The position numbers and the translations under genes are program-made. A model generated the notes under the pieces. It saw nothing but the letters and a program-made list of their open reading frames with translations. It was not told the DNA's origin and searched no databases. A stretch of DNA of 64,000 nt from Sipunculus nudus (taxonomy: Eukaryota > Annelida > Sipuncula > Golfingiida > Sipunculidae), in the NCBI GenBank assembly GCA_026874595.1, contig CM049308.1, positions 95,402,624-95,466,623 of the forward strand. Direction: 5' to 3'. Positions 48,226-60,366 of this stretch are shown here, in pieces; position 1 is the stretch's first letter, and every line of letters begins with the position of its first letter.

Positions 48226-49930
48226 ATACATGTGGCTCCACCAGTCTGCAGAAACTAATAAAAACACTTAATGGTCAATATCCATGCAAAGAATCATGAT
48301 GATCTCCGCATTAGTTGTTCAGATACTTCAGCTTTTGTATCAAATTGTCCATTATTCTGAGGGATATTTCATAGTCCTATAGCTTCAAGGATATGGGTAA
48401 CAGAGACCTAATTTCAAGTTTCCACAGGCACTTTTCATGGGCCTCCTTGCATGACAAGAATGAAGATTCTAGGTCCAGTTGTTGCAATTTGTACCCTGTT
48501 GACAGATAACCACATCTTTAAAGGTTTCAAAAAAAGAGAAAAAAATTCCTAAAAATTTGAAAAAAATAGAGGTGGCAAACCCAGTCTGCAGAAACTGATG
48601 GAACAGCTCATGATCAATATGTATGCCGAAAATTATGACCATCATTTTTGTAGTTATTGAGATACTACAGTTTTTGTATCAAATTTTCCATTATTCTGGG
48701 GGGGTATTTTGGAGCCATACAGCTTAAAGAATATGGGTAACAGAGACCTAATTTCAGGTTTCCATGGAGACTTTTCATGGGTCTCCCTGTGTGTCAGGAA
48801 TGAAGATTCTAGGTCCAGTCGTTAAGATTTGTACCCTGTTGACAGATAACTACACCCTTAAAGGTCTCAAAAATAGAGAAAAAAAAAATTGTGAAAATTT
48901 GAAAAAATACAGGTGGTTTCACCAGTCTGCAGGAACTGATGGAACACCTCTTGATCAATATGTATGCCAAAAATCATGACCATCAGTGTTGTAGTTATTG
49001 AGATGTTGCAGTTTGTTTTTATCAAAATTTCCATTATTCTGGGGGGTACTTCGGGGCCCCATAGCTCAAAGGATATGGGTAACAGAGACCTAATTTCTGG
49101 TTTCCAAGGAGATTTTTCATGGACCCCTCAGTGTGTCAAGAATTAAGATTCTAGGTCCAGTCTTTACGATTTGTGCCTTGTTAACAGATGTTCACATTTT
49201 TAAAGGTCTCAAAAATAGACAAAACAATTCGTAAAAATTGAAAAATACAGGTGGCACCACCAGTCTGCAGAAACTGATGGAACATCTCATGATCAATATG
49301 TATGCCAAAAATCATGACCATCAGTGATGTAGTTATTGAGATATATAAGTTTTTGTATGAAATTTTGGACTACTCTGGGGGGTACTTCGGGGCCCCATAG
49401 CTCGAAAGATATGGGTAACAGAGACCTAATTTCTGGTTTCCAAGGAGATTTTTCATGGACCCCTCAGTGTGTCAAGAATTAAGATTCTAGGTCCAGTCTT
49501 CACGATTTGTGCCTTGTTAACAGATGTTCACATTTTTAAAGGTCTCAAAAATAGAGAAAAAAATTCGTAAAAAATCGAAAGATATATGTGGGGCCACCAG
49601 TCTGCAGGAAGTGATGGAACATCTCATGATCAATATGTATGCCAAAAATCATGACCATCAGTCAAATAGTTAATGAGATATTGAAGTTTTTGTATGAAAT
49701 TTTTGACTTTTCTGGGGGGTACTTCCGGGCCCCATAGCTAGAAGGATGTGGGTAACAGAGACGTAATTTCTGGTTTCCAAGGAGATTTTTCATGGACCTC
49801 TCAGAATCCCAAGTTACAAGGTTCTAGGTCCAGCAGTTACGATTTGTGCCTGGTTAACAGACGGACAGACAGACAGATGGACAGACAGACGGACGACGGA
49901 CAAAGAGTGATCGCTATAGCTCAGATGACT
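48226..49930. repeat. 335-bp tandem array, about five units
   Basis: Same unit as at 24370-25680, 28277-29930 and 30008-31000. 'caccagtctgcag' recurs at about 48240, 48580, 48920, 49259 and 49596, a spacing of roughly 338 bp. Confidence 0.88.
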
Positions 49931-50109
49931 TTCAGTCAGCTGAGCTAAAAAATCTGTCTACCTACAGACTATATATATATTTATATATATTTATATATTT
50001 TTACTTTACTATAAAAGAAGGGATGTTAGCAAACCCAAGCCTGGCCCTTTACAATACCCCATCCCCATTTGGATTGTCCATTGGGTTTTACCTTTTAACT
50101 CCAAAAAAA

Positions 50110-52237
50110 CGGGACCCATGGGTCACTGCGCTCAGCTGTTATATATGATAAAAAATATGATTTAGAAATGAGGCACATGCTGGTTTTGTGTGGAAATAAA
50201 TATAAGCTGTATTATGAGTATTGAGTGTTTAGCTTATATATGATTTTGATAGTATCTTTGGAGACAGGGAAGAGGATTGATTTCATTTATTTTATTAACA
50301 AATGGAGTACTACTGTCACACAGATTTTGACTTGGCCATATAACTTAGTTTAACTATTTATTAAAAATAATTACAAATTGTCCCAAATACAATTTTTATT
50401 AAAAATAATAAAAGAATCAAATGATTTTATTTAAATAAAATACAACTGAAATTATTATTAAAACAATATCAAAGAATATATTCATGAATGCATTCATGAA
50501 TACATTTTGAAAGTATTTGCACTGGTATTCATATACTTTCATTTTTACCTGAATTCCCATTCTTATGCAAGAAATTTTATAATGGAGTACATATTCATAT
50601 TCGTATTCAAATACATTTGCAAAGTATATGCACCATGTCTGGTATTTATTCAGTTTTCGAAAAAAAAATTTGTTGAGAATCCAGAATATACAAAATTCAC
50701 ACAGTTAAATAATGATCATAAGTACCTGGATTTATGGCTTTTATTCATATAAAAAAAAATAAATGTAATATATTCATTTTGGACTAATTTCACATCAATG
50801 TACACACTAGACACAGCAGGAATCTAGATTAATATTATCAACTGCATCTTTGTCTATCATTAATTTCTTTCATATGATCCCTAATGCTTAGTAATGAATA
50901 ATATGATTTATTTTTTTATCACTAAAATTGTCCTGAAAAATACCATAGGTAACTGCATGGTGTTATTTGGAATATGTGACATTCTATCAATCGATACAAG
51001 ATTCTTATATCATCAGTGACTGCAAGTTAATTTCCTGTTATTATCAACTAACAAATTCTTTTTCTATTCTTCTTTAATTTGTTATTAAAAACCAATAAAA
51101 ATTTATTAATTTATTGTTTATTGTTATGTTGTTGGTTAAAACTACTAGATGAGTTGGGTTGGACACCTGGATCAACTGTGGCTGGCCATAAGCTGCCTGG
51201 ATTCTCCCCTCAAGCGTGCATAATTTGATGAAAGGTCAACAAGGTCAACATACAGGTGACTCAAGAGGGGCTGGAGAGAGCCAAAGTCTGACAGGGTATT
51301 AGGCAGTCTTGAAGTGTAACAATGGGTTTTTAATGGAAAAATGAAGTTTTTCATTAATATCTTGAAGGTATTAAGTCCTAGTGACCAAATTCTTGGCATG
51401 GTAGGGGATTTTGGAGACATCTAACTGTATGCCAAATTTTAGGAACTGAGAGCTGAAGCTGGAAAGCTGAGCTCTTGTAAACTGCATAACACTAGCTTGA
51501 TGTAAACAATATGTTATTTAGTGCTTGAACACTGGAATAAAATCTACAGTTTTTGATCAACTGGTTTCAAATTTTTGGTGTTAACAGACAAAATGTTATC
51601 AAAAACATGCTGTGAAAATTAAATCCACAGTACTTACAGGAAAAAAACGTGCCATGGTCAAAGTTGGGCAAAATTAAAGGTACCAATTTTTTATTTTTGC
51701 TAATATTTCAAAAAATTTAAAAGATTTTGATCTAATTTTGGGTATACAATTTAATTTTGATAATTTAAAGTTATATTACTGGAAAAAAGTCCATAGCCTT
51801 AACATGTTTTGTGTTGAGTGATCAAATATATTTCCTGATTTTTAAAAAATTGCATTATATTTGGGCCTATAACTTCAAAATAATACCCAATACTGACTTA
51901 ATTTTTGGTATGTGCACAGAAAATGTATGGAAGAATATGAATACTAAATATGATCAAAAACAGATCAGTGGTTTTGATATTAGGCAGACTTGAAGTGTAA
52001 CAATTGCTTTTTTATGGAAAACGGAGGTTTTTCCTTAATATCTCGAAGGAACGAAGTTCTAATGACCCAATTTAGGTATGGTAGGAGATTTTGGGGACAT
52101 CTAATGGTATGCAGAATTTTGGATTCGTAGGTCCAACAGTTTTAAAACGTGCCCTGTTAACGGCCGGACGGACGGACGGACGACGGACAAAGGACCACGA
52201 CTATAGCTCAGATGACTTATAGTCAGCTGAGCTAAAA
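50110..52237 (-). mobile_element. Complete T^T-class element, near copy of 25688-28276
   Basis: The left end is GGGACCCATGGGTCACTGCG with CTCAGCTG; the right end TCAGCTGAGCTAAAA. Internal landmarks 'gaaatgaggcacatgctggt', 'gacagggaagaggattgatt' and 'gagttgggttggacacctgg' lie in the same order as in 25688-28276. The right flank 'aattctgcccagtggttac' is Helitron family B sequence. Confidence 0.8.
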
Positions 52238-52335
52238 AATTCTGCCCAGTGGTTACGGAGGAGTTCTACAGAAACCTACGTGGCGCGGCAGCAGCGTACA
52301 ACTGAATCCACAAAACTCTGTTTTGGCGGATACAA
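52238..52335 (-). mobile_element. Helitron family B, 5'-end remnant
   Basis: 'ttctgcccagtggttacggaggagttct' through 'aaaactctgttttggcggatacaa' ending at 52335. Only the terminal 98 bp remain beside the T^T-class element. Confidence 0.75.
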
Positions 52336-53997
52336 CTAGTGATGGGCTGATGGTCAAATATAATCAATGATCAGTCAGGTTGATGCAAACAATCTGATGA
52401 CTGATCCTAAAGGGCCATAATCAACATGTAACTTGGCCTTGTGATGAAGAAATGTGTGTTACTTTAATCATTGTGAGTATCTGATCCCTGGATGTGTTTC
52501 CTCTCACCATCACAGTGACATGTAACAGCAGGCATGGGGTTTGTATAATTCACTTGAGTTACTTTTTCATTTATCTAGATGAGGTCACTGCTCTGACAGC
52601 ATTTAATGAGGTTGTTGATCACTTTACAGGGCATGTTATGAGCCTGGCCAACATCCAAGGCGTGTGACAGAACTGTTTTTATTATAATATTACTGATGTA
52701 AACAACTTATTTCTGACCTTGCTCTGTTTCTTTGGGACCGTGTGAGACCTGTGTAGACTTTAAAGCATTTAAATTAAGCAATTATCTGGGGTATAATGTC
52801 AAGCCATCTGCTGTATGGCGTGCAATCATTTGACCCTCTCTGTGTGGGATCCACTGGCAATACAATACATTCAGAACAATACTTAAAGGGGCCTATTCAA
52901 ATATCTGGTGCTTATCAACTGACGATAAACCCTAGAACCTGTTATAAAGAGGGCAGAAAATGCTGAACACAGGCCATTTGTTTTGTTTATATTCACATAT
53001 TTATAACATGTGGGGTGTCCACCAAAAAAGAGAAAGCAGATTTGATAATCTTTACTCATTAATGACTGGATGTGGTCATGAAGGCTGCTACCATATCTAG
53101 TCATGCCCTTTGACGAAGCACCTATCAGAGTACTCTGGGGTTATGACCTCTGTCCCACAGAGTCCCTGCAGAGGTCACAGACAACAAAAGCATCAGCATC
53201 ATCTCCTTGTGATGTCGAGAAACGCAGGCCTTGTTGTAATTTAGGAAAGTTATAACTTCATTGAAAGGTAATTACAGTTTTATATAGGGTTACAAAAATT
53301 ATGTTAAGCAAAGTCTGACAATTATTCAAAACTCGATTATGGAATGTAGATAAGATCTGAGATCACCAGAACAAAACCGGTATTAGTCAACTTAACTGAC
53401 GTTTGTTTTTGAATCATCAGTAGTTAAATTGAAGCTACTGACAGAAATATGATATTGTTCACTCTCCTAAGCAAGCATTACATATATGCAGCAGTTGTGT
53501 GCCGATTAATTGATAAAATTGATTATTGGTTGTTTTCTTTCTTAATTAATTAAATTGATTGCATTATTGCATAATTGCTTAAAAATGATTATGTATGAAC
53601 ATGCAAAGAATTTAATCCTGTTAGAGATATACCAACACAAAGTAAAGAACAGCTTGGAAGTGGTGGATTGTTGGTTGCATTATATGAATATCAGATTCTT
53701 TATTGGGGTTAATATTTTAGGTACTATTATACAGAAGATATCAAAGTATCTCTGGCAGATGAATTCAGAATCAACAAGAGAGTGTATTGTGTCTTATTCC
53801 TAGCTACATCAACAAATGTAGCTCATATGGATCAGATACATATAAATGGAATAACAGGCTGTTTTCTGGCTGCATACTCATATGTACAGCAAACCCATAC
53901 ATACTGCATGTTCGCAAATGTTCAGCACTTGCATATATGGAATGCTAGCTTTAGCAAATAATTTGATTATGTATTGTATTGTACATTTTGTTACAGA
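52336..53997. other. No gene recognised
   Basis: Low-copy sequence without splice-bounded coding similarity. I searched it for the missing upstream SLC5 exon by eye and found none. Confidence 0.5.
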
Positions 53998-54145
53998 AAC
54001 ATTTTGCTGGGTGAAAATATTTGTCTGATGCTGGATTTGAACCTATGCCATTGGCACACATCTGGCGTGTCAACCACTTTGCTAGTAAAGCAAGCTTTGC
54101 AAGTTTACAGTTTAGTCTGCTTTCATGTGCACCCCATAACATACC
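53998..54145 (-). mobile_element. tRNA-derived SINE
   Basis: On the minus strand an A box TAGCAAAGTGGTTGA (54070-54084) and a B box GGTTCAAATCC (54033-54043) are spaced as in a tRNA, with a tRNA-like stretch between (CGCCAGATGTGTGCCAATGG). The whole block is homologous to 54308-54455, including tails beyond the tRNA-like part. Confidence 0.75.
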
Positions 54146-54307
54146 CCGTCTTGAGAGCGTTCTGCTATTAAAACAAGATTAATTAACCCAGGATTAACAC
54201 TTTTTCTGTGTGCCAGGTGGCAGTAATTACTCTGTTTCTTCAAACCACCATTCCCTGGGACCGAATGTTAGGTATAATCTGGAACGAACCCTCTTAAATT
54301 TATTAAA

Positions 54308-54455
54308 CATTTTGCTAAGGGAAAATATTGGGCCGATCCAGGATTTGAACCCATGTTGTTGGCACACGTTCAGCGTTCCAACCGTTATGTTGGAAAAGCA
54401 AGCTTCACTTGTGAGACAGTTTGGTCTGCTTTTATGTGCACCTTGTAACAATATA
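54308..54455 (-). mobile_element. tRNA-derived SINE, second copy
   Basis: B box GGTTCAAATCC at 54341-54351 (minus strand) and a less perfect A box at about 54374-54390 (AACGGTTGGAACG). The shared flanks 'acattttgct', 'ttggtctgctttt' and 'atgtgcacc' show the repeat is longer than a tRNA. Same orientation as the copy 310 bp away. Confidence 0.75.
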
Positions 54456-55560
54456 TACTTATTAAATAAGAATAATTTGGGTGTTCCTTCTGTGTCTGTT
54501 TTTTTGGATGATTAATAATCGATTGCTAGATACACCTCCATGCTCTCTAACACAGGTTTAAATTTGTTAATTTGCATTACATAACAAATTTGTCTGCTAT
54601 TTATAGCATCACACAGCTGAGATCATTTCTTAGAATTTATTACATTTGTTTTATTTAAAGTAAGATCAACAGCAGCTTGTCACTCCAATCAGACTCAAAT
54701 ATTTATTTCAAATAAGATAAGCTTTTATTAATTTCTTTTGCATCCTTGCTTTATAAATTAATAGCTAATTTAATTCATCTAATCCACCATTAGCAGACAC
54801 ATTCATTACAAACATCCAGGGATAAATCAAATCAGCAAAGTACATAATGAATGATTTGGGTTTATTTTGGGTCACAACCTGTGTCCTTGCATATGTCACA
54901 ATGACATTAATCTTTTTGCACTTGCTTTCACAGTCAGCTGTAAACAAGTATAGATTTGTAGTGAGTGTAACACCATCCAGGCTGCTAGACACCATTCAAA
55001 TTCACTCCACTACGTGGAATTTTCCATCATGCATTACCCAAGTACCTTGAAGAACTTTCACGCTCTCTGGTTATGTACCACGGCTAATGACTGGCTGACA
55101 TGCTACATGTACTTGCACATGTATGTAAATATGCAAGGACCTCAATCCTAGGGTTGATCAGCAATCCTACCTACTGACACTGCCACAAGAAAGCTTAAAC
55201 CAATATACAGAAAAAACGCATTTAATATTTTTGCAAATTCATTCACAATGAGACAACAGTCTTGCCCATACTATCCACAAAATGTGTTCCTAAAACATTG
55301 AATATATCACTCATTTTGAGGTCTACATCATCTGACTAAAGCTGTATTTTTAAATTTAACATACACTGGTAAGTACTTAGAAAACAATGCTATAGTGTAA
55401 ATTCACTGGTAAAAATAAGTTAAAATGAAGGATAACATTTTTATTTAATTATTCATCAAATTTTAAATAAGATAAAACCAGCCATTGTGTAAGTATCATA
55501 CTGCTTCCAAGATCAACTAGAAAGGCTAAAATTTTACAGTTGCAAAAACATATTTTAGTC
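54456..55560. other. No gene recognised
   Basis: AT-rich intron sequence. Nothing identifiable. Confidence 0.55.
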
Positions 55561-56340
55561 TCACCACCATGGGGCCACCATCCCAAAATCTGAGGATGAC
55601 TATGCACTATGTCATTTACAGAAATTCTAGATTTCCACAGATCTGACCTAGGAGAACAAGGTTGCCAGTGTTCAAGGGCCGCTACAATAGAGTCATATTT
55701 TAGGAAAAGCCTAAAGTTATGGGATCACACTGATCCTAGATTTCTGCATATTTGACCTTTAAGATCACAGTCAAGGTCATCAATTTTCTCCTTCCTACAA
55801 GAACACTGTGAGAGCACTTGTGTGTAAAATTTAAGGAATGTATCAACAGTCCTTCAAATGTTACAGGGGTCACAATAATACTAAATGTCCAGGGAACTGA
55901 CCTTGAAGTTCCAGGTCATCAGTTTTCACATTCACCGGAGAACTTTGTGGAATCTACTTGTCTGTCAAATTGGAGGGAAAATTTGCAATACTTCAAAAGT
56001 TAAAATGATCACAGACAAAATAGAACTCAGCGCGTTTGACCTTGAAATCCAGGCTGAGGTCATCAGTTTTTCAACTTGTCCAAGAAATTGCCTGAAACAA
56101 TCTGTGTATCACATTTGAAGAAAACATATGGAATACTTCAGAAGTTATGGGTTCATGGCATGATAATGAATTAAGTTCCATTTCATGCATATTAACAGCA
56201 AGGTCCTTACAACAGTTCGTTGCCTCTTTCGCAAACAAAAATCATGATCAAGCAAATACTTGACAAATATTGTCAATTTATCAAACATATTTTCAGTACA
56301 GAATTGGATATGAACACCTACTTCCAACATTGTTTCTAAA
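55561..56340. repeat. Decayed tandem repeat with TGACCTTGAA…GGTCATCAGTTTT units
   Basis: Landmarks 'tgacctt(g/t)aa(g/a)', 'ggtcatca(g/a)ttttc' and 'ttacaggggtcac'/'gttatgggatcac' recur every 140-150 bp (about 55740, 55900, 56040). They are distant from the TGACCT arrays elsewhere in the window. Confidence 0.5.
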
Positions 56341-56654
56341 GGGTAAATGAAAGTGGCTTTGAAGATGAGAGTCTAAGTTTATGGTTCATTGGTCTGATGT
56401 GGTAAGTGAGATGAAAGCCTCAGATTACAATGCACTAGCCTGATGTAGGTATGTTAATTAGCTTGATGTGAGTTCAGAGTTTATGATACCACCCAAAACC
56501 AGTGGTGGATTCAGAAATTCAAAAAAAAGGGGGACCCCAATACTGGGTCACCATTTGATTGGTATTATGAAAAATAATTATTAAATTGCTGAATTAATTT
56601 TTTGTTTTGTATATTTATATATATATATATGTTGATATATATATGTAGATATAC

Positions 56655-56805
56655 ATATGTCAAGGGAAGAATGAGAATCAGGGAAGATCCGGATTCTTCC
56701 CGGGAAAAATAAGAATTCTGATTTTTCCTAGGAAAATGAGAATCCAGAGACGGTATGAAAAATGAGAATTCCAGTCTCTCCCGGGAAAAAAGAGAATTCT
56801 CAATT
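56655..56805. repeat. Short palindrome-rich repeat
   Basis: Phrases 'gagaatc(c)ag', 'ttcccgggaaaaa' and 'aagaattctgattttt' repeat about every 55-60 bp. An AT dinucleotide run precedes it at about 56617-56655. Confidence 0.6.
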
Positions 56806-57438
56806 GTAAGATGTAAAGCAAGATGGGTAGAAGAAGGGGAAAAACCGACAAAATACTTCCTTAATCTTGAAAAAAGAAATTACACTAAAAAATTGATAAA
56901 CAAATTAAAAGTAGATAATAATATAATCACAGACCCTAAACAAATAATGCATGAACAAGTTAAATTTTATTCCAATTTATATTCTTCTAAATTAACAGAG
57001 CTAGACAGTGATACAGACCTTTTTTTATCGAAAATCATGCCAGAATACCAGATGACAAAAAAATATATTAGATGCTCCACTCACTGAAAGTGAATTATAT
57101 AACAGTTTAAAATCTTTAGGTAATGGCAAATCACCTGGTATAGATGGTCTGCCAGTAGAATTTTTCAAACAATTTTGGTCAGGACTTAAATCAGTTTTAA
57201 ATACAATTATTAATGAAGACCAAACTGGATTTATAAAGAACAGATATATAGGCGAGAATATAGTTAAAATACTTACTTTAATAGATTGGTGTAAATTAAA
57301 AGCGGTAAATTATGAAAAGGCTTTTGACAGCTTAGAATGGTCCTTCATGTTAAAAGCTCTTAAATATTTCAATTTTGGTGACAATATAATTAGATGGATT
57401 TAAATAATATATACAGATATTAAAAGTAATATTCTTAA
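56803..57438 (+). pseudogene. L1/Tx1-like LINE ORF2, first segment
   Basis: The frame gives IVRCKARWVEEGEKPTKYFL, NLEKRNYTKKLINKL, then after a frameshift near 57065 APLTESELYNSLKSLGNGKS and PGIDGLPVEFFKQFW, then EDQTGFIKNRYIGENI, VNYEKAFDSLEWSF and, up to the break, NIIRWI. These are the connector and the fingers/palm blocks of an L1/Tx1-type reverse transcriptase. Comparison with family order shows internal deletions before EDQTGF and before YEKAFDS. The reading stops where a Helitron begins at 57439 and resumes at 59749. The endonuclease domain is not visible upstream. Confidence 0.88.
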
Positions 57439-57450
57439 CTAGACATTTCT

Positions 57451-57467
57451 TGGCACCGCAGGTGCCA
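57451..57467 (-). other. Helitron 3' subterminal hairpin
   Basis: TGGCACC, loop TGC, GGTGCCA on the minus strand: a perfect 7-bp stem ending 8 bases before the terminal CTAG. Confidence 0.85.
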
Positions 57468-57589
57468 GAGTATCCCCAGACATAGTAGGCCCCCCCCTTT
57501 AAGAACAGACCCCCATTTTTAGCAGCATATACTGACACTTTGCATATTTATTGTTTCTTCCATCTAACAATCCACAATCTTGTTGAAGA

Positions 57590-59110
57590 TGTTGGTCCTG
57601 TGACCTTGATATTTTTAGAGATGTGTCCTGTGACCTTGACCTTTGACCTCATGACCCCAAAATCAATTTGGGTCTTGCTTTTCCAATGGGACATATGCAA
57701 GTCAAGTTTGAAATCTATACATCAATAAAGCAGGAATGATCATCCAGAAACTATTTTTTTACAGGTGGCTCCTGTGACCTTCACCTTTGACCTTGTGACC
57801 TTAAATTGATAGTTTTCTTCCTCTCTTGGCAGGAGAACTATATGTGCAAGATGGAAGATCTGAGATGAAATGTTTGGCTGAAAATGCATCCACATCTTTT
57901 TAAAGATGTGTCCTGTGATCTTGACCTTTGACCTCATGACCCCAAAATCAATTTTGGTCTTTCTTTTCCAATGGGACATATACAAGTCAAGTTTGAAAAC
58001 CATACATCAATAAAAGCAGGAATTATCATCCAGAAACTAATTTTTGGACAGATGGCTCCTGTGACCTTCACCTTTGACCTTGTGACCTCAAAATTGATAG
58101 GGGTTTTTCACTCTTGGCAGGTGAACTATATGTGCAAGATGAAAGATCTGAGACAGATTGTTTGGCAGAAAATGCATCCACAATCTTTATAAAGATGTGT
58201 CCTGTGACCTTGACCTTTGACCTCATGACCCCAAAATCAATTCAGGTCTTGCTTTTCCAATGGGTCAAATTCAAGTCAAGTTTGAAATCCATACATAAAT
58301 AAAAGAAGGAATTATCATTTAGAAACTAATTTTTGGACAGATGGCTCCTGTGACCTTCACCTTTGACCTTGTGACCTCAAAATTGATAGGGTTATTCCTC
58401 TCTTGGCAGGTGAACTATATGTGCAAGATGAAAGATCTGAGATGAAATGTTTGGCTGAAAATGCATCCACATCTTTTTAAAGATGTGTCCTGTGACCTTG
58501 ACCTTTGACCTCATGACCCCAAAATCAATTCAGGTCTTGCTTTTCCAATGGGACATATACAGGTCAAGTTTGAAATCCATACATCAATAAAAGCAGGAAT
58601 TATCATACAGAAACTAATTTTTGGACAGATGGCTCCTGTGACCTTCACCTTTGACCTTGTGACCTCAAAATTGATAGGGGTCTTCCTCTATTGGCAGATG
58701 ACTTATATGTGCAAGATGAAAGGTGTGAGATGAAATGTTTGGCTGAAAATGCATCCACAATCTTTTTAAAGATGTGTCATGTGACCTTGACCTTTGACCT
58801 CATGACCCCAAAATCAATTGGAGTTTTGCTTTTTCAATGGGACATATATAAGTCAAATTTGAAATCAATGCATCAATAAAAACAGGAATTATCATCCAGA
58901 AACTAATTTTTGGACAGATAGCTCCTGTGGCCTTGACCTTTGACCTTGTGACCCCAAAATTTATATGGATCATCCACTATTGGCAAGTGAGCTATATATT
59001 CCAGATGGAAGACCTGGGATGAAAGTTTGGCTTAAAATGCATCCACAGTATCTTTTAAAATGCCAGTCCAGTGACCTTGACCTTTGACCTCATGACCCTA
59101 GAACCTATAG
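57590..59110. repeat. TGACCT-rich tandem array (about 300-bp units)
   Basis: Alternating half-units carry 'ctgtgaccttgacctttgacctcatgacccc' and 'ctgtgaccttcacctttgaccttgtgacct', with 'ccaatgggacatat' and 'agatgaaatgtttggctgaaaatgcatcc' between. Five near-identical units make this the most regular of the TGACCT arrays. Frames here are artefacts. Confidence 0.9.
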
Positions 59111-59748
59111 GATTCTTACTTTAGTGGTGGGCCATACATAAGTCATGTTTGAAATCCATATGGCTATCAACACTGGAGATATCATAAGAGGTGTGTGATT
59201 TTCACCATATATGGCAATATTCAAGGTCAAGGCCACTATCATAGGAAAGGTCATGACCCCAATTTTAATAAACATCATCCCATAACCCATACCTATGTAT
59301 ATGCATAATATAAAAGAAATCTGTCCATTAGTTTTTGACTTATAATGCTCACAGTACTGGAAGGTGGCAATTTTGGGGGTATTAAACGGCATGAAAACAA
59401 GTAAAGAATAATAGGTGGCGCCACCAGTTTCTGGAACATGACAACCCTATCCATGATCTTCCATCAACTTGATTTTGGGATAAGTCCATGCAAGATTTCT
59501 TGAGATATTAAAGAATTTGTGTGATTTTCCCCAAAATTGGACCTATTCAAGGTCAAGGACACTCTCCTAGTAAAGGTCATGACCTCATTTTATATAGGCG
59601 TCGTCCTCTTACCCATATCTATACATATACCCAGTTTGGTAAAGTTCCGTGAAATATTTTTGGGTTATCGCGCCAACAAGATTTATAGGCGGCGGCGGCG
59701 GGACCGGTATGAAAACATAGTATCCCCCGACTTTGTCTGGGGATACAA

Positions 59749-60050
59749 TAATGGATGGTTATCACCCTTCTTTAATATAAACAGAGGAGTAAGACAGGGA
59801 TGTCCATTATCTCCCTACCACTTCATTATATGTGTAGAAGTATTAGCTAATTATATTAGACAACAAAACCAAATAAAAGGTATAACAGTCAGAGAACACA
59901 ATTTCATAATCTCTCAATATGCGGATGATACAATGTTTACTTTAAAAAATAATGAAAGCGTAAAATTAGTTTTACATATACTTGATCAATTTTATAAACA
60001 TTCGGGATTGAAAGTAAACATGGATAAAAGCAAACTTATGCCATTAAACA
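59749..60050 (+). pseudogene. L1/Tx1-like LINE ORF2, second segment (catalytic block)
   Basis: It continues the first segment: NNGWLSPFFNINRGVRQGCP, LSPYHFII, IKGITV, then ISQYADDTMFTLKNNESVKL, LDQFYKHSGLKVNMDKSKLM. RGVRQGCPLSP and the Y-A-D-D catalytic motif are intact. The frame is broken at 60050 by the insertion of a 3.8-kb element and resumes at 63853. Confidence 0.92.
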
Positions 60051-60366
60051 AGTGACCCATGGGTCATGACGCTCAGCTGCCATGCATGACCTGTGACATC
60101 ATGGACTGAGATTCACAACTTCCAGTCAAATTTTGAAAAACCAATTTGCCAACTTGTTGAAAATTTTCTATGACAACAGAAATATATATCACCTATGTCT
60201 GGTTAAAACACAGTGAATTGATGGTCTGAGGAAAAGGCATGATTGTTAAGCTATCAGGAACTATTCCAACAGTTTGCTTGAAACCTGTCAGTCTCATAAG
60301 GAACTTCACAAAGGGCAAATATAAGATCAAAATATATAGCAAAAATCAAGGAAATACATGCCAGAA

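Larger units (their letters stand above)
47048..49950 (-). mobile_element. T^T-class element with a Helitron fragment and 335-bp units
   Basis: It runs from AGGGACCCATGGGTCACTGT with CTCAGCTGA at 47048 to TCAGCTGAGCTAAAA at 49950. 47100-47790 is AT-rich and unique; 47795-48222 is a piece of Helitron family B; 48226-49930 is an array of 335-bp units. Whether one element acquired the others or whether two elements recombined cannot be decided. Confidence 0.65.
57439..59748 (-). mobile_element. Complete Helitron (family C) inserted in the LINE
   Basis: On the minus strand it runs from TTGTATCCCCAGACAAAGTC at 59748 to TGGCACC-TGC-GGTGCCA, AGAAATGT, CTAG at 57439. Left and right flanks (…ATTCTTAA and TAATGG…) join to ATTCTTAATAATGG, which keeps the LINE frame (I-L-N-N-G-W). 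Insertion was thus exactly between A and T with no target duplication. The body is a TGACCT array (57590-59110). The 5' region has the 'ggcggcggcgg' and 'gaaaacatagtatcc' phrases shared with family B. No Rep/helicase frame, so it is non-autonomous. Confidence 0.88.

Noticed and set aside
54033-54084. A functional tRNA gene
   Set aside because: The anticodon arm and acceptor stem do not pair, and a homologous copy with shared non-tRNA tails shows it is a SINE.
59537-60055. 172-residue frame as an intact reverse transcriptase gene
   Set aside because: Its first 70 residues are Helitron sequence; only the part from 59749 is LINE, and it is cut at 60050.
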